DNA from: Corynebacterium diphtheriae
GTDB lineage: Bacteria > Actinomycetota > Actinomycetes > Mycobacteriales > Mycobacteriaceae
DNA length: 64,000 nucleotides
NCBI RefSeq assembly: GCF_001457455.1
Contig: NZ_LN831026.1
Location: 1,674,001-1,738,000 of the forward strand
Direction: 5' to 3'
Of this stretch, positions 43,572 to 52,794 are shown one piece after another; the first letter of the stretch is position 1, and every line of letters starts with the position of its first letter. The translations under genes were made by a program, and so were the position numbers. The notes beneath the pieces were generated by a model that did no database searches, had not been told where the DNA came from, and worked only from the letters and a program-made list of their open reading frames with translations.

Positions 43572-45449
43572 CTACTCCACCGTCACAGACTTGGCCAAGT
43601 TACGTGGTTGATCCACGTCGAATCCCTTGGCTGCCGCAACACCGCATGCAAAAATCTGCAGTGGAACGGTGGCCAACAGTGGCTGCATCAAAGTCGGCGC
43701 TTGTGGAATACGAATGATGTGGTTTGCGTATGCCTCCACAGCATCATCGCCTTCTTCTGCGATAACGATCGTGATGGCACCACGTGCGCGAACTTCTTGA
43801 ATGTTAGACACGACCTTCGCATGCAAAGAATCACGACCGCGCGGCGACGGAACAATAACGAAAACGGGCTGCCCTTCCTCAATCAGTGCGATAGGACCAT
43901 GTTTGAGCTCACCGGCGGCAAAACCTTCAGCATGCAAGTAGGCCAACTCTTTGAGCTTCAGTGCGCCTTCTAGAGCCACAGGGAAACCAACATGGCGGCC
44001 GAGGAACAACACCGAGGTTGCATCCTTCATGTCCTGCGCCAAGGTCTTTACTTGGTCTTCTACCCCATCAAGAACTGCCGATACTTTGTCAGGGATATTG
44101 CGGAGCTCACCCAGAACAGCATTGACCTCGTCAGCAAACATGTTGCCACGCAGCTGAGCTAGGTACAGGCCCAAAAGGTACGTTGCGGTGATCTGTGCCA
44201 AGAATGCCTTGGTAGAGGCCACAGCAATTTCTGGTCCTGCATGGGTGTATAGGCAGGCGTCTGATTCGCGAGGAATGGAAGAACCATTGGTGTTACAAAT
44301 AGCAATCACCTTCGCACCTTGTTCGCGTGCGTGGCGAACAGCCATGAGCGTATCCATAGTTTCACCCGACTGTGACAAAGCCACCACGAGGGTTTTCTCA
44401 TTCACAATGGGGTCGCGGTAGCGGAACTCGTGTGCAAGCTCCACCTCGGTTGGGATACGGCACCAATGCTCGATGGCATAACGCGCAACGTGACCAGCAT
44501 ATGCTGCGGTGCCGCAAGCAATCACAATAATTTTGTCAATGCTGCGCAGCGTAGATTCGTCGATACGCAACTCATCTAGGGTGAGCTTGCCGGACTCGTC
44601 GAAACGCCCCATGAGGGTATCTCGAACAGCAGCAGGCTGCTCATGGATTTCTTTTTCCATGAAAAACTCATAGCCGCCTTTTTCAGCAGCTTGTGCGTCC
44701 CACTCCACCACAAATGGCTTGCCTTCGGCGTGATTGCCATGGAAGTCCGTGATGTCGTAGCCATCGGCAGTGATGGTCACGATCTGGTCGTTATCCATCT
44801 CCACAGCGTTCTTGGTGTAGTCGATAAACCCAGAAACATCGGAGCCGAGGAAGTTTTCGCCCTCACCCACGCCGATAACAAGTGGGGAGTTTCGACGCGC
44901 TGCAACAATGCGATCCGGAGTTTCTGCGTGAATTGCTAGAAGGGTAAAAGCTCCCTCTAGGCGCTGGCAGGTCAGCTGCATGGCACGAGTGAGGTCTTTG
45001 TTAGCCTCATTATTAAAAATGTGCCCCAGAAGGGTTGCGGCTACTTCGGTATCCGTTTCTGAGACGAAGTTGTGCCCAAAGCCCAATAGCTCGGATTTTA
45101 GTTCAGCAAAGTTTTCAATGATGCCGTTGTGTACGACGGCAAGCTTGCCACCATCGACAACATGTGGGTGCGCATTGGCATCGGTAGGGCCACCATGGGT
45201 TGCCCACCGCGTGTGCCCAATACCTAGGCACGATTGCGGCATGGGGCTTGTTTCCAGTTCTTGTTCTAGGGCTTGCACCTTGCCAGCTTTTTTACGGAAG
45301 CTCACAGCACCGTCAGCAACTACGGCAACGCCTGCAGAATCGTATCCTCGATATTCCAAGCGCCGTAGCCCTTCGAGAACCACATCGAGAGCAAAATAAT
45401 CACGGCCAGGTACCGATGTCCTGCCTACAAATCCAACGATTCCACACAT
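43572..45449 (-). CDS. glmS: Glucosamine-6-phosphate synthase (glutamine-hydrolysing)
   Basis: 625 residues. N-terminal class II glutaminase begins MCGIVGFVG with Cys2 (Cys1 after Met removal) as nucleophile. Two SIS domains follow (SQSGETMDTLMAVRHA near 350; FLGRHVGFPVALEGALKLKE near 490) and a conserved PRNLAKSVTVE end. It makes GlcN-6-P for cell-wall amino sugars. I chose the ATG at 45449: it gives the canonical MCGI start, and TATAGT ends exactly 7 nt before it (leaderless). Confidence 0.98.
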   Translation of the reverse strand: MCGIVGFVGRTSVPGRDYFALDVVLEGLRRLEYRGYDSAGVAVVADGAVSFRKKAGKVQALEQELETSPMPQSCLGIGHTRWATHGGPTDANAHPHVVDGGKLAVVHNGIIENFAELKSELLGFGHNFVSETDTEVAATLLGHIFNNEANKDLTRAMQLTCQRLEGAFTLLAIHAETPDRIVAARRNSPLVIGVGEGENFLGSDVSGFIDYTKNAVEMDNDQIVTITADGYDITDFHGNHAEGKPFVVEWDAQAAEKGGYEFFMEKEIHEQPAAVRDTLMGRFDESGKLTLDELRIDESTLRSIDKIIVIACGTAAYAGHVARYAIEHWCRIPTEVELAHEFRYRDPIVNEKTLVVALSQSGETMDTLMAVRHAREQGAKVIAICNTNGSSIPRESDACLYTHAGPEIAVASTKAFLAQITATYLLGLYLAQLRGNMFADEVNAVLGELRNIPDKVSAVLDGVEDQVKTLAQDMKDATSVLFLGRHVGFPVALEGALKLKELAYLHAEGFAAGELKHGPIALIEEGQPVFVIVPSPRGRDSLHAKVVSNIQEVRARGAITIVIAEEGDDAVEAYANHIIRIPQAPTLMQPLLATVPLQIFACGVAAAKGFDVDQPRNLAKSVTVE

Positions 45450-45539
45450 ACATCGCACTATATTGCATTCTTTGTGCTAGTGCAGTTTCTGCAGCTAGTA
45501 GGTCAGCATCTCATTCTTTGATGTGCGACAATGGTGCTC

Positions 45540-45962
45540 ATGTCTGGTGCGAAATCTACGCCTTCTCATAAAAACCCACAGTCGCTGGTTGCCGCCATTG
45601 CAGGTCTTGCCATAGCAGTTGCCGCCGGATACTTCGGCCTGCAGCCTGCTATCCGGCCTCACGAAGACGAATGCCCTGTGGAATCCTTACCACCGCAGGT
45701 AAAAGATACGATCGCGGATATTACTGCGGGCGGTCCGTTTGATTACCCAGACAATGACGGTGTGCGCTTTGGCAATTATGAGGGGCATTTACCGCGAAAG
45801 GATCGCAATTTTTATCGTGAGTACACGGTAGAAACCCCAGGTCTGCGTCATCGCGGTGAGCGCCGCATTATTACGGGTGGCGGTTCTAAGACGAGCCCGC
45901 AGCAATGGTATTACACCGATGACCATTACGAGAGTTTCTGTGAGATCCCTAATGCCCACTAG
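45540..45962 (+). CDS. Secreted guanyl-specific ribonuclease (RNase Sa/barnase family)
   Basis: About 140 residues. A hydrophobic segment at 12-35 (SLVAAIAGLAIAVAAGYFG) is a signal peptide or anchor. The mature part has the microbial RNase (N1/T1) layout: CPVESLPPQ, GGPFDYPDNDGVRFGN, catalytic Glu in YREYTVETPG, Arg in GERRIITGGG, and His in YYTDDHYESFCEI. Two Cys (near the N- and C-ends of the mature domain) fit the RNase Sa disulphide. It cleaves RNA after G. An ATG 9 nt upstream (45531) is an alternative start. Its stop overlaps the barstar gene by 11 bp. Confidence 0.88.
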   Translation: MSGAKSTPSHKNPQSLVAAIAGLAIAVAAGYFGLQPAIRPHEDECPVESLPPQVKDTIADITAGGPFDYPDNDGVRFGNYEGHLPRKDRNFYREYTVETPGLRHRGERRIITGGGSKTSPQQWYYTDDHYESFCEIPNAH

Positions 45963-46191
45963 TATTTCTGTTTCTCGTATCCGCAGCCTCGACGAGTTTT
46001 ACACGAGTGTGATGGCCCAGTTAGAGCCTTCTCGCAGTGCACCACACAACCTTGATGGACTGGCGGATGTCTTGCGTGAATTCCATGTAACTCGTATCAA
46101 TTGCAGCTCTTGGCAACTTTCGGTGGCTGACTCAGAGCGCGTGATGCATGTGCTTGTCGACGAGCGCGTTGCCCTCGTCATCACCCCATAA
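45952..46191 (+). CDS. Barstar-type ribonuclease inhibitor
   Basis: 79 residues. The pattern RIRSLDEFYTSVMAQLE, followed by PHNLDGLADVL with the acidic helix residues that plug the RNase active site, and a final strand (ERVALVITP), is that of barstar-related inhibitors. No signal peptide: it stays in the cytoplasm. It overlaps the RNase gene by 11 bp, so it is translationally coupled to it, the usual layout for a secreted RNase and its immunity protein. It also overlaps the end of the convergent dgt by 11 bp. Confidence 0.83.
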   Translation: MPTSISVSRIRSLDEFYTSVMAQLEPSRSAPHNLDGLADVLREFHVTRINCSSWQLSVADSERVMHVLVDERVALVITP

Positions 46192-47452
46192 AGCTGCTGA
46201 GCTCGGCAGATTGCTTTGCGACGCGTTCCAAGCGTGATTCTGTCATCGAAGAAATATTGTCGATGATGACTCGCTGGCGCTGAGCTTCAGATTCTGCTTG
46301 TTCCCACCACAGGCGGAACATGGGATCTAATGCTCCTCTACCGCCGGCTACGAGGTAGTCATACACACGGTAGATACGCTCACGCTGGCGATCTTGGCGC
46401 TGGAGATGTGCGGGATCATCCATGACATATAAGACGGCAATAGTTTTGAGCAGGGTGACTTCAGCCAGCACTTGATCTGGAACAACTACTTGTCCTGTGG
46501 AACGTCCAAACACCCCTGTCGGGTTCGCTGCCCGCGATGCTTCGATAACCGCACCCACATATCGGCCAACTAATTGGGATGTCATGGCTTTAAGGTCAAC
46601 ATAGCCACGCAGTGATCCGTCGAAATCAGCAGCAGCAGAAATGATCGGTAGTTCACGAAGATGGTCAGCGGCGTCGACAAGCGCTTCTGGAGTACCGCCA
46701 AAAGCTCGTGCACCTTTTTCTGCAAGCTCTGCAAGCTCAACAAAATCCCATAGCACCCCAAGGTGTACTCGCCCCGACACGATCCCATCTTCGACATCGT
46801 GAACGGAGTAGGCGATGTCATCGGAAAAATCCATTGCTTGGGCTTCCACACACGCCGAAGTGTCCTCGTGGCCTTGACGCACCCACTGCAAAATATGGGC
46901 GTCTTCGTCATAACAGCCATATTTTTTATTCACGCTGCCATCAGGATTAGTTTTGGTCCGCGGATACTTACACGCAGCATCAAGGGCAGCACGCGTGAGG
47001 TTAAGACCGTAGGACTGATCGTGGTCATCAACGATTTTGGGCTCAAGTTTGCTCAAAATACGCAGCGTTTGGGCGTTTCCTTCGAACCCACCACAATCTT
47101 GAGCAATTTCCGCCAAGGCTTTTTCACCATTGTGCCCATAGGGCGGATGGCCAATATCGTGTGTCAACCCAGCCATTTCGCATAGATCGGCATCAAGGCC
47201 AAGCCCCGTACCAATCCCGCGCGCAATTTGCGCAACTTCGAGTGAGTGCGTCAATCGAGTCCGCGGGGTATCTCCGTCACGTGGTCCTACTACCTGAGTC
47301 TTATCAGCTAGCCGACGCAAGGCTGCCGAATGCAATACCCGAGCGCGATCCTTGGCAAAAGGACCTCGTTCATCGTGATGTGCAATGATTCGGCTGGGCT
47401 TTTCGGGTTCGTCGAAACGCCGCTGCCAATCAGAAGAGGAATAGCTAAACAT
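46181..47452 (-). CDS. dgt: dGTP triphosphohydrolase-like protein
   Basis: 423 residues, HD superfamily. HD motifs: RTRLTHSLEVAQIARGIG near 75 and AGLTHDIGHPPYGHNGE near 110, then a later DDIAYSVHDVEDGI near 218. Such enzymes split dNTPs to nucleoside and triphosphate. GAGGAG lies 12 nt before the ATG, inside the end of the YdcF-like gene, whose TGA overlaps the dgt leader. Three motifs present, so probably active. Confidence 0.93.
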   Translation of the reverse strand: MFSYSSSDWQRRFDEPEKPSRIIAHHDERGPFAKDRARVLHSAALRRLADKTQVVGPRDGDTPRTRLTHSLEVAQIARGIGTGLGLDADLCEMAGLTHDIGHPPYGHNGEKALAEIAQDCGGFEGNAQTLRILSKLEPKIVDDHDQSYGLNLTRAALDAACKYPRTKTNPDGSVNKKYGCYDEDAHILQWVRQGHEDTSACVEAQAMDFSDDIAYSVHDVEDGIVSGRVHLGVLWDFVELAELAEKGARAFGGTPEALVDAADHLRELPIISAAADFDGSLRGYVDLKAMTSQLVGRYVGAVIEASRAANPTGVFGRSTGQVVVPDQVLAEVTLLKTIAVLYVMDDPAHLQRQDRQRERIYRVYDYLVAGGRGALDPMFRLWWEQAESEAQRQRVIIDNISSMTESRLERVAKQSAELSSFMG

Positions 47453-47458
47453 TTTCGA

Positions 47459-48124
47459 TCACCGCTCCTCGCGCAGCTGCTCATGGCGTGCGCGTCGCGA
47501 CGGCCGCAACCAGGCTTGGAGACGTCGTAACGCATCTTCTACTTTTTGCGCTACATCCTTTCCAGCAACTAACTCAATTAACACGACACAAAGACCACCT
47601 TGTTCGTGCACAAACGTCCACCACCACTGCCACCGCGGAAAAGTTGTGGGGCAATACGGGGTAGGCGACGCCCACGCAGCAATGCCTTCCGAACGAGCAA
47701 TAAGCTCAGCTCGCAAGCTGTGGTTTGGATCAGTAATGATCAAAATAGGTTGCTCTAGCTCGGACAGCGCCGCACGAAGAGATCCCCGTGTATCGTGCCC
47801 TTGCTCAACAGCAACGATCAAATCGGAATCCACATGTTCTTTAATCAGGTATTCCCGCGCCACCGCAGCCTCAGTAAAGCGATCCTCTGGCAGTTTCCCA
47901 CCCACAGTGACAACTTTTTGGCTCCGTTGCGTATGCCACTGCTCCGCGGCCCATTTCAATCGGCCAGCAAACTGCCTCGATGGCACGCCGTCGTACTGCG
48001 CGGTACCTAACACAACAATCGTAGGAAAACGCTTGCGGGAGTTCTTAGGACGAATGCGGCCGCGCACCACCATCGCAAGCGGTGGAATACTTGCAAGAAT
48101 TGCACATAACCGAAGTGGCTTCAT
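47459..48124 (-). CDS. YdcF-like (DUF218) protein
   Basis: About 221 residues. One N-terminal hydrophobic segment (LRLCAILASIPPLAMVV) precedes the DUF218 core: FPTIVVLGTAQYDGVPSRQFAGRL, VVTVGGK, FTEAAVAREYL and ILIITDPNHSLRAEL. DUF218 proteins are membrane-attached and some act on envelope glycans or S-adenosylmethionine; function here is unknown. The start may be 48136 or 48124; the latter has CATGCT 7 nt upstream. It is cotranscribed with dgt. Confidence 0.83.
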   Translation of the reverse strand: MKPLRLCAILASIPPLAMVVRGRIRPKNSRKRFPTIVVLGTAQYDGVPSRQFAGRLKWAAEQWHTQRSQKVVTVGGKLPEDRFTEAAVAREYLIKEHVDSDLIVAVEQGHDTRGSLRAALSELEQPILIITDPNHSLRAELIARSEGIAAWASPTPYCPTTFPRWQWWWTFVHEQGGLCVVLIELVAGKDVAQKVEDALRRLQAWLRPSRRARHEQLREER

Positions 48125-48189
48125 ACCCATTAGCATGCCAGATTTTCTCCCCCGCGATGTTCTTACCCACTTTGACTAAGCTGGTGAAC

Positions 48190-50223
48190 ATGCATTGGAG
48201 TATAAAGCAGGCATCCAGATTGTCCGCCATCGCACTGGCAGCCTCCGTTGTGGGCCTGCCCACTGCCGCGCTAGCGCTGCCACAGCTATCCATCCATGTG
48301 GAAGCCGCCGCGCCTCAGCGCTATGTTGACATAGTTACTGACGAGTCAGGGGTACTCAGTCCCGATGACATTGCCGGTATTACTGAGAAGGTTCAGCAAT
48401 TCCAGCAAGAAACTCGTCGGCAAATCCGCATTATCTTCGTTGATTCATTTGACGATGTCACCCCAGAAGTTTGGACAACCCAAGCGGTTCGCTCCAATGG
48501 CGATAGGAATGTGGCAGTTTTCGCTGTCGCGGTAAAGACTCGCGAGTTTGGAATAAACGGTGGCGACGACTGGGATCCGCATGCCCTTGACAACATGTAC
48601 AACGCTGCTTACGACCACCTCTTAGAAAAAGACTGGGCGGGCGCAGCTTATGGCGTTGTAGATCAAGCCAATAACACCTCGGCAACCTCGTCCTCACCGG
48701 CCTCCGGCCCCACATCTTCGGTTGACAATGCTTGGTTGGGTGCTGGTGCCCTCGGCATCGCCGCTACTGGTGGCGGGCTGTGGGCTTATAGCCGCCGTAA
48801 GCGCACCACCTCGTACAAGCACACCTTGGAGTCTGCTCGCTCGATCAACCCTGGGGATACCCAAGCGCTTCATGCTTTGTCGACGGATACCTTAGCCGCA
48901 CTAGCGCAGGAAGAATTGGTCAGCACGGATGAGTCGATTCGTCGGGCAAAAGAAGAACTCGAGATCGCCGTTGCCGAATTTGGTGCGGAGCGTACGCGCG
49001 CTTTCCGCCGAGCAATGAACGATTCCACAACTACTTTGCATAAGGCGTTCGCGCTCAACCAGCAGGCTCAAAGCACCTCGAATCCCGCGGAACGCCATGC
49101 CCTCTACGTTCAAATAGTGTCTACGTGTGGGCTTGCCGACGACGCCCTCGATGCTGAGGCCGCCAACTTTGCTCAACTTCGTAATTTGTTAGTCAATGCC
49201 GACTCCGTCCTGCTCAACTTGACTCAACGCATTGTGGATCTGCGCCAACGACTGCCCGGCGCGGCTAACACCTTGGAGAGCGTCAGTGCGAAATACTCCG
49301 ATTCAGTAGTCTCTTCGATCAGGGACAACTTGGATATAGCGAAGGTGAGTATCGCTGAGGCGGATCGAAGCCTTGATGCCGCCCGCGAGTTGTCCTCGCG
49401 CCCCGCTGGCGAGCAGGCAGGGCTTGTCGACGCCATCCGTAATGCGGAGAATGCGGCAAATAATGCTGACAAACTCATCGCGGCCATCGAACATGCCGAT
49501 GCCACTATTTCAACGGCTCGATCCGGTATCCCTGCTTTAATTACGGAGATTTCTGAAGAGATCGCCGAGGCACAACAATTGCGGGAGTCTAGTGATCAGA
49601 TCACTCCTGAAGCCGGTTGGGCGGCTTTTGATGCCAGCATTGTTGATGCCCGATCTGCACTTGAGTTCGCCCACGCTCATGCAGACCAAGATCCTCTTGA
49701 GACGTGGTCAACACTTACTGCAGCAGATTCCGCGCTCGATATTCAGTTGGCGTATGCACGCGATGCTGCTGCCGACCACGAGCGACGCTCGATGGTGTTC
49801 CAACAGCAACTGTCCTCAGCACAATCAAGTGTTCAGATGACAGCAGATTTTATTAGCACCCGCGGCAGAGTAATTAAGTCGGCTGCTCGAACTCGCCTCG
49901 CCGAGGCCGAGAAGCTTCTCGCCCATGCACACAATGCTGCGTCTTCTGACGTGGTACGGGCGACAGATTTTGCGCGTGAAGCCGATCGCACAGCACGCTC
50001 AGCGTTATCGCTGGCAAAGCGCGATTACCGCGACTACCAACAGCGTCAGTCGTCTAATCGTGGCGGCGGTATGGGCGGCATTATCACCGGCATGGTACTC
50101 AACGAGATTTTGTCGAATAATAATCACCGTGGCGGTTTCGGCGGTGGCTTCGGAGGCGGTTTCGGCGGTGGCTTCGGAGGCGGTTTCGGCGGTGGCGGAG
50201 GTTTCCGAGGCGGTTCGTTCTAG
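48190..50223 (+). CDS. TPM-domain membrane protein with coiled coil and Gly/Phe-rich tail
   Basis: 677 residues. Signal peptide at about 1-36. A TPM (TLP18.3/Psb32/MOLO-1) domain spans about 42-160 (YVDIVTDESGVLSPDDIAGI, DRNVAVFAVAVKTREFGINGG). A membrane segment follows near 183-200. A long Ala/Ser/Asp-rich helical coiled-coil runs from 215 to 610. The C-terminus ends in repeats of GGFGGGFG and finishes GGGGFRGGSF. Such proteins occur in all corynebacteria; the role is not known. The ATG at 48190 lies 7 nt after TAAGCT (leaderless). Confidence 0.88.
   Translation: MHWSIKQASRLSAIALAASVVGLPTAALALPQLSIHVEAAAPQRYVDIVTDESGVLSPDDIAGITEKVQQFQQETRRQIRIIFVDSFDDVTPEVWTTQAVRSNGDRNVAVFAVAVKTREFGINGGDDWDPHALDNMYNAAYDHLLEKDWAGAAYGVVDQANNTSATSSSPASGPTSSVDNAWLGAGALGIAATGGGLWAYSRRKRTTSYKHTLESARSINPGDTQALHALSTDTLAALAQEELVSTDESIRRAKEELEIAVAEFGAERTRAFRRAMNDSTTTLHKAFALNQQAQSTSNPAERHALYVQIVSTCGLADDALDAEAANFAQLRNLLVNADSVLLNLTQRIVDLRQRLPGAANTLESVSAKYSDSVVSSIRDNLDIAKVSIAEADRSLDAARELSSRPAGEQAGLVDAIRNAENAANNADKLIAAIEHADATISTARSGIPALITEISEEIAEAQQLRESSDQITPEAGWAAFDASIVDARSALEFAHAHADQDPLETWSTLTAADSALDIQLAYARDAAADHERRSMVFQQQLSSAQSSVQMTADFISTRGRVIKSAARTRLAEAEKLLAHAHNAASSDVVRATDFAREADRTARSALSLAKRDYRDYQQRQSSNRGGGMGGIITGMVLNEILSNNNHRGGFGGGFGGGFGGGFGGGFGGGGGFRGGSF
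50131..50202 (+). repeat. Tandem 24-bp repeat coding for the Gly/Phe tail
   Basis: Two exact copies of a 24-nt unit (GGCGGTTTCGGCGGTGGCTT + CGGA) at 50131-50154 and 50155-50178 and a third partial copy to 50202. Each unit encodes GGFGGGFG. Copy number could vary between strains by slippage, in frame. Confidence 0.85.
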
Positions 50224-50618
50224 ATTCGCACGTCGAAAGGAGCGTCGATAAGCCGAGCTACGTAGACGGCAAAGACGAGGTCCGTTGTCCGAATCGCACT
50301 GCCGGCGTCAATGGATAATCCATTGATCTGCGCAAGGCAGTGTCCGCTAGAGTCTACGAGCTCGCGGCGACGCCACCCTGCTCGCCGCATCACGTACTTG
50401 CGACCAGCACATTCGACGGTGATGCTCTTCATTCCGGCGTGTGTACGCGCGGTCGCTTGCAAATCTTTGGCGTTGCATTGCCAAGTCCAGGGGGTCGGCC
50501 GTGCGACGTCGACTGGAATCTTCTGGTTTGCAATCGATAAAGCTCCTCGGCTGCCTTGGGCAACTATGTGCCCTTGGTGGTCGAGGAGCTTTTCGCCACA
50601 CCAGCGGTACGCGGTCAT
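50220..50618 (-). CDS. Hypothetical protein
   Basis: 132 residues, soluble, beta-rich in appearance (alternating hydrophobic strands such as SITVECAGRKYVMRRAGW). No family recognised. The ATG at 50618 lies 5 nt after the stop of the upstream gene and is preferred to 50639, which overlaps it. The pattern resembles the upstream neighbour, and both may share a small beta-barrel fold. It overlaps the TPM gene end by 4 bp. Confidence 0.6.
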   Translation of the reverse strand: MTAYRWCGEKLLDHQGHIVAQGSRGALSIANQKIPVDVARPTPWTWQCNAKDLQATARTHAGMKSITVECAGRKYVMRRAGWRRRELVDSSGHCLAQINGLSIDAGSAIRTTDLVFAVYVARLIDAPFDVRI

Positions 50619-50623
50619 GTGCG

Positions 50624-51151
50624 TTAGAGCAGTGCCCACACGACTGCTGGCATGAGGAGCAGGATGAAGAAGAAGAGCCCCAAGGTGAAGCTGCTGAGTT
50701 TAGCCTCTAGCTCGGTCCTAGTGACAGCAGAAAGGAACACTTTCTGCTGTAGGTTCAGCCCAGAATCTTTTTCAAACTCAGTGTAGCTTTTTCGAACACC
50801 GCTGTTTCCACCTGAGAACTGGCCGATTTTTGTTTCCTCCGGATCAGAGTCAACATACACCCAGTCGTTTCTGTTCTCATTGATAGCGCGAACATTTCGA
50901 TCACCGAGAGAGATTTCGATTCGCTTTGAGCGGGCGAATCCCTTCTCCCCTGCGTCTGCAACGAACTCCTCACCGCCGGCGATGGCGGCGCGCAAGATTT
51001 TCTTGTCGGAGCTTAGCGTCCATGCGACTCCATCAACATCGACGGTTTGCTCCGCATGAATGTCGATGGGGAATGTCGCAATGGTGTTGTCATGGTCGTC
51101 GAAAAGGTCGATGTGGTTTTTCCGACGATTACCCCAGCTAGTGAAGTCCAT
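50624..51151 (-). CDS. Hypothetical tail-anchored protein
   Basis: 175 residues. The soluble part is beta-rich (HIDLFDDHDNTIATFPIDIH, GVAWTLSSDKKILRAAI). One membrane segment at the very C-terminus (about 155-174, LGLFFFILLLMPAVVWALL) would anchor it with the domain in the cytoplasm. GGAAGGAAG precedes the ATG. It probably forms an operon with the next gene and follows glyS by 25 bp. Family not recognised. Confidence 0.65.
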   Translation of the reverse strand: MDFTSWGNRRKNHIDLFDDHDNTIATFPIDIHAEQTVDVDGVAWTLSSDKKILRAAIAGGEEFVADAGEKGFARSKRIEISLGDRNVRAINENRNDWVYVDSDPEETKIGQFSGGNSGVRKSYTEFEKDSGLNLQQKVFLSAVTRTELEAKLSSFTLGLFFFILLLMPAVVWALL

Positions 51152-51176
51152 GGCTTCCTTCCAGAGATAGGAGATA

Positions 51177-52562
51177 TTAGCAGCCGATCAGACGAGCCGC
51201 GAGGTAAGACTGCAGATCGTCGAGTGCCACACGTTCTTGGGTCATGGTGTCGCGTTCGCGAACGGTCACGGCGTTATCTTCGAGGGTGTCAAAGTCAACA
51301 GTCACGCAGAATGGGGTGCCGATCTCGTCTTGTCGACGGTAACGACGACCGATTGCACCGGAGGTGTCGTAGTCGACGTTCCAGAACTGACGCAGTTTTG
51401 CGGCAACTTCTTCTGCGACTGGTGTCAAAGTGTCTTTCTTGGACAATGGCAAAACAGCAACCTTGACTGGTGCCAGACGTGGATCGAGCTTGAGCACAAC
51501 GCGCTTGTCCACACCGCCCTTGGCGTTTGGTGCTTCGTCTTCGCAGTATGCGTCGACGAGGAAAGCCATGAGTGCACGGGTTAGACCGAAGGAAGGCTCA
51601 ATAACCCATGGCACGTAGCGTTCACCGGTGGTCTGGTCGAAGTAGCTCAAGTCTTCGCCAGATTCCTTGATGTGGCAGCCGAGGTCATAGTCGGTGCGGT
51701 TTGCAACTCCCATGAGCTCGCCCCAAGGGTTTCCTTGGAAGCCGAACTTGTACTCCATGTCGATGGTGCCCTTGGAGTAGTGTGCGCGATCTTCTTCAGG
51801 AACGTCGAAGCGGCGCATGTTGTCTGGGTTGATGCCTAGATCAACGAACCAGTTCCAGCAGTCATCGACCCATTCGTTGAACTTCTGATCAGCCAGTTCT
51901 TCTGGCACGAAGTACTCGATCTCCATCTGTTCGAATTCACGAGTACGGAAGATGAAGTTACCTGGGGTGATTTCGTTTCGGAAGGACTTACCGACCTGCG
52001 CGATGCCGAATGGTGGCTTCATACGAGCCGTGGTCATCACGTTCTTGAAGTTTACAAAGATGCCCTGTGCGGTCTCCGGACGCAGGTAGTGCAACCCCTG
52101 TTCGTTGTCCACGGGGCCGAGGTAGGTCTTCATCAAACCTGAGAACATCTGTGGTTCGGTCCAGTTACCAGGCTGGCCGGTTTCTGGGTCTGGAACATCA
52201 GCTAGGCCGTTTTCTGGCGCATGGCCGTGCTTTGCTTCATACGCTTCGATCAGGTGATCGGCGCGGTAGCGCTTGTGAGTATGAAGGGATTCTACGAGTG
52301 GGTCGGTAAAGGTGGCAACGTGTCCGGAGGCAACCCATACCTGACGAGGCAAGATGATGGACGAGTCGAGGCCTACGACGTCTGCACGTGCCTGGACAAA
52401 GGTGCGCCACCACTGCTTTTTAATATTTTCTTTCAGTTCCATTCCCAATGGACCGTAGTCCCATGCGGATCGGGTACCACCGTAGATCTCACCACAGGGA
52501 TAAACGAGGCCACGACGCTTACAGAGGTTGACGACCGTGTCAATGACATTGTTCTGTGCCAC
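51177..52562 (-). CDS. glyS: Glycyl-tRNA synthetase (single-chain, class II)
   Basis: 461 residues. Class II motifs: [21 protein letters not shown] near 30, motif 2 with [21 protein letters not shown] near 190, and motif 3 in [14 protein letters not shown] near 340. C-terminal anticodon-binding domain from about 365. Length and layout are of the alpha2 type. It starts with GTG at 52562 and has AAAGGAG 12 nt upstream. A TTGACG box near 52652 may be its -35 element. Confidence 0.97.
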   Translation of the reverse strand: MAQNNVIDTVVNLCKRRGLVYPCGEIYGGTRSAWDYGPLGMELKENIKKQWWRTFVQARADVVGLDSSIILPRQVWVASGHVATFTDPLVESLHTHKRYRADHLIEAYEAKHGHAPENGLADVPDPETGQPGNWTEPQMFSGLMKTYLGPVDNEQGLHYLRPETAQGIFVNFKNVMTTARMKPPFGIAQVGKSFRNEITPGNFIFRTREFEQMEIEYFVPEELADQKFNEWVDDCWNWFVDLGINPDNMRRFDVPEEDRAHYSKGTIDMEYKFGFQGNPWGELMGVANRTDYDLGCHIKESGEDLSYFDQTTGERYVPWVIEPSFGLTRALMAFLVDAYCEDEAPNAKGGVDKRVVLKLDPRLAPVKVAVLPLSKKDTLTPVAEEVAAKLRQFWNVDYDTSGAIGRRYRRQDEIGTPFCVTVDFDTLEDNAVTVRERDTMTQERVALDDLQSYLAARLIGC

Positions 52563-52794
52563 GGGATTGAACAGCTCCTTTTAAGTAGTGAGATAAAACG
52601 GCGACGGAGGTTATTCCTTTTATATCCGTACCTTCGTGACAGTCTAACCCGTCAAGTACTTTTCTTCGACCTGTAAGCCACTTAGCGCAAATTCGTACAA
52701 AATCCCCCTTTTTGGTTAGTTTAAAATGAATAAATTTAGGCTACATACACTCTAGTGGCATAGTTTATTTTAAGTAATCACTATTGCTACTCCG

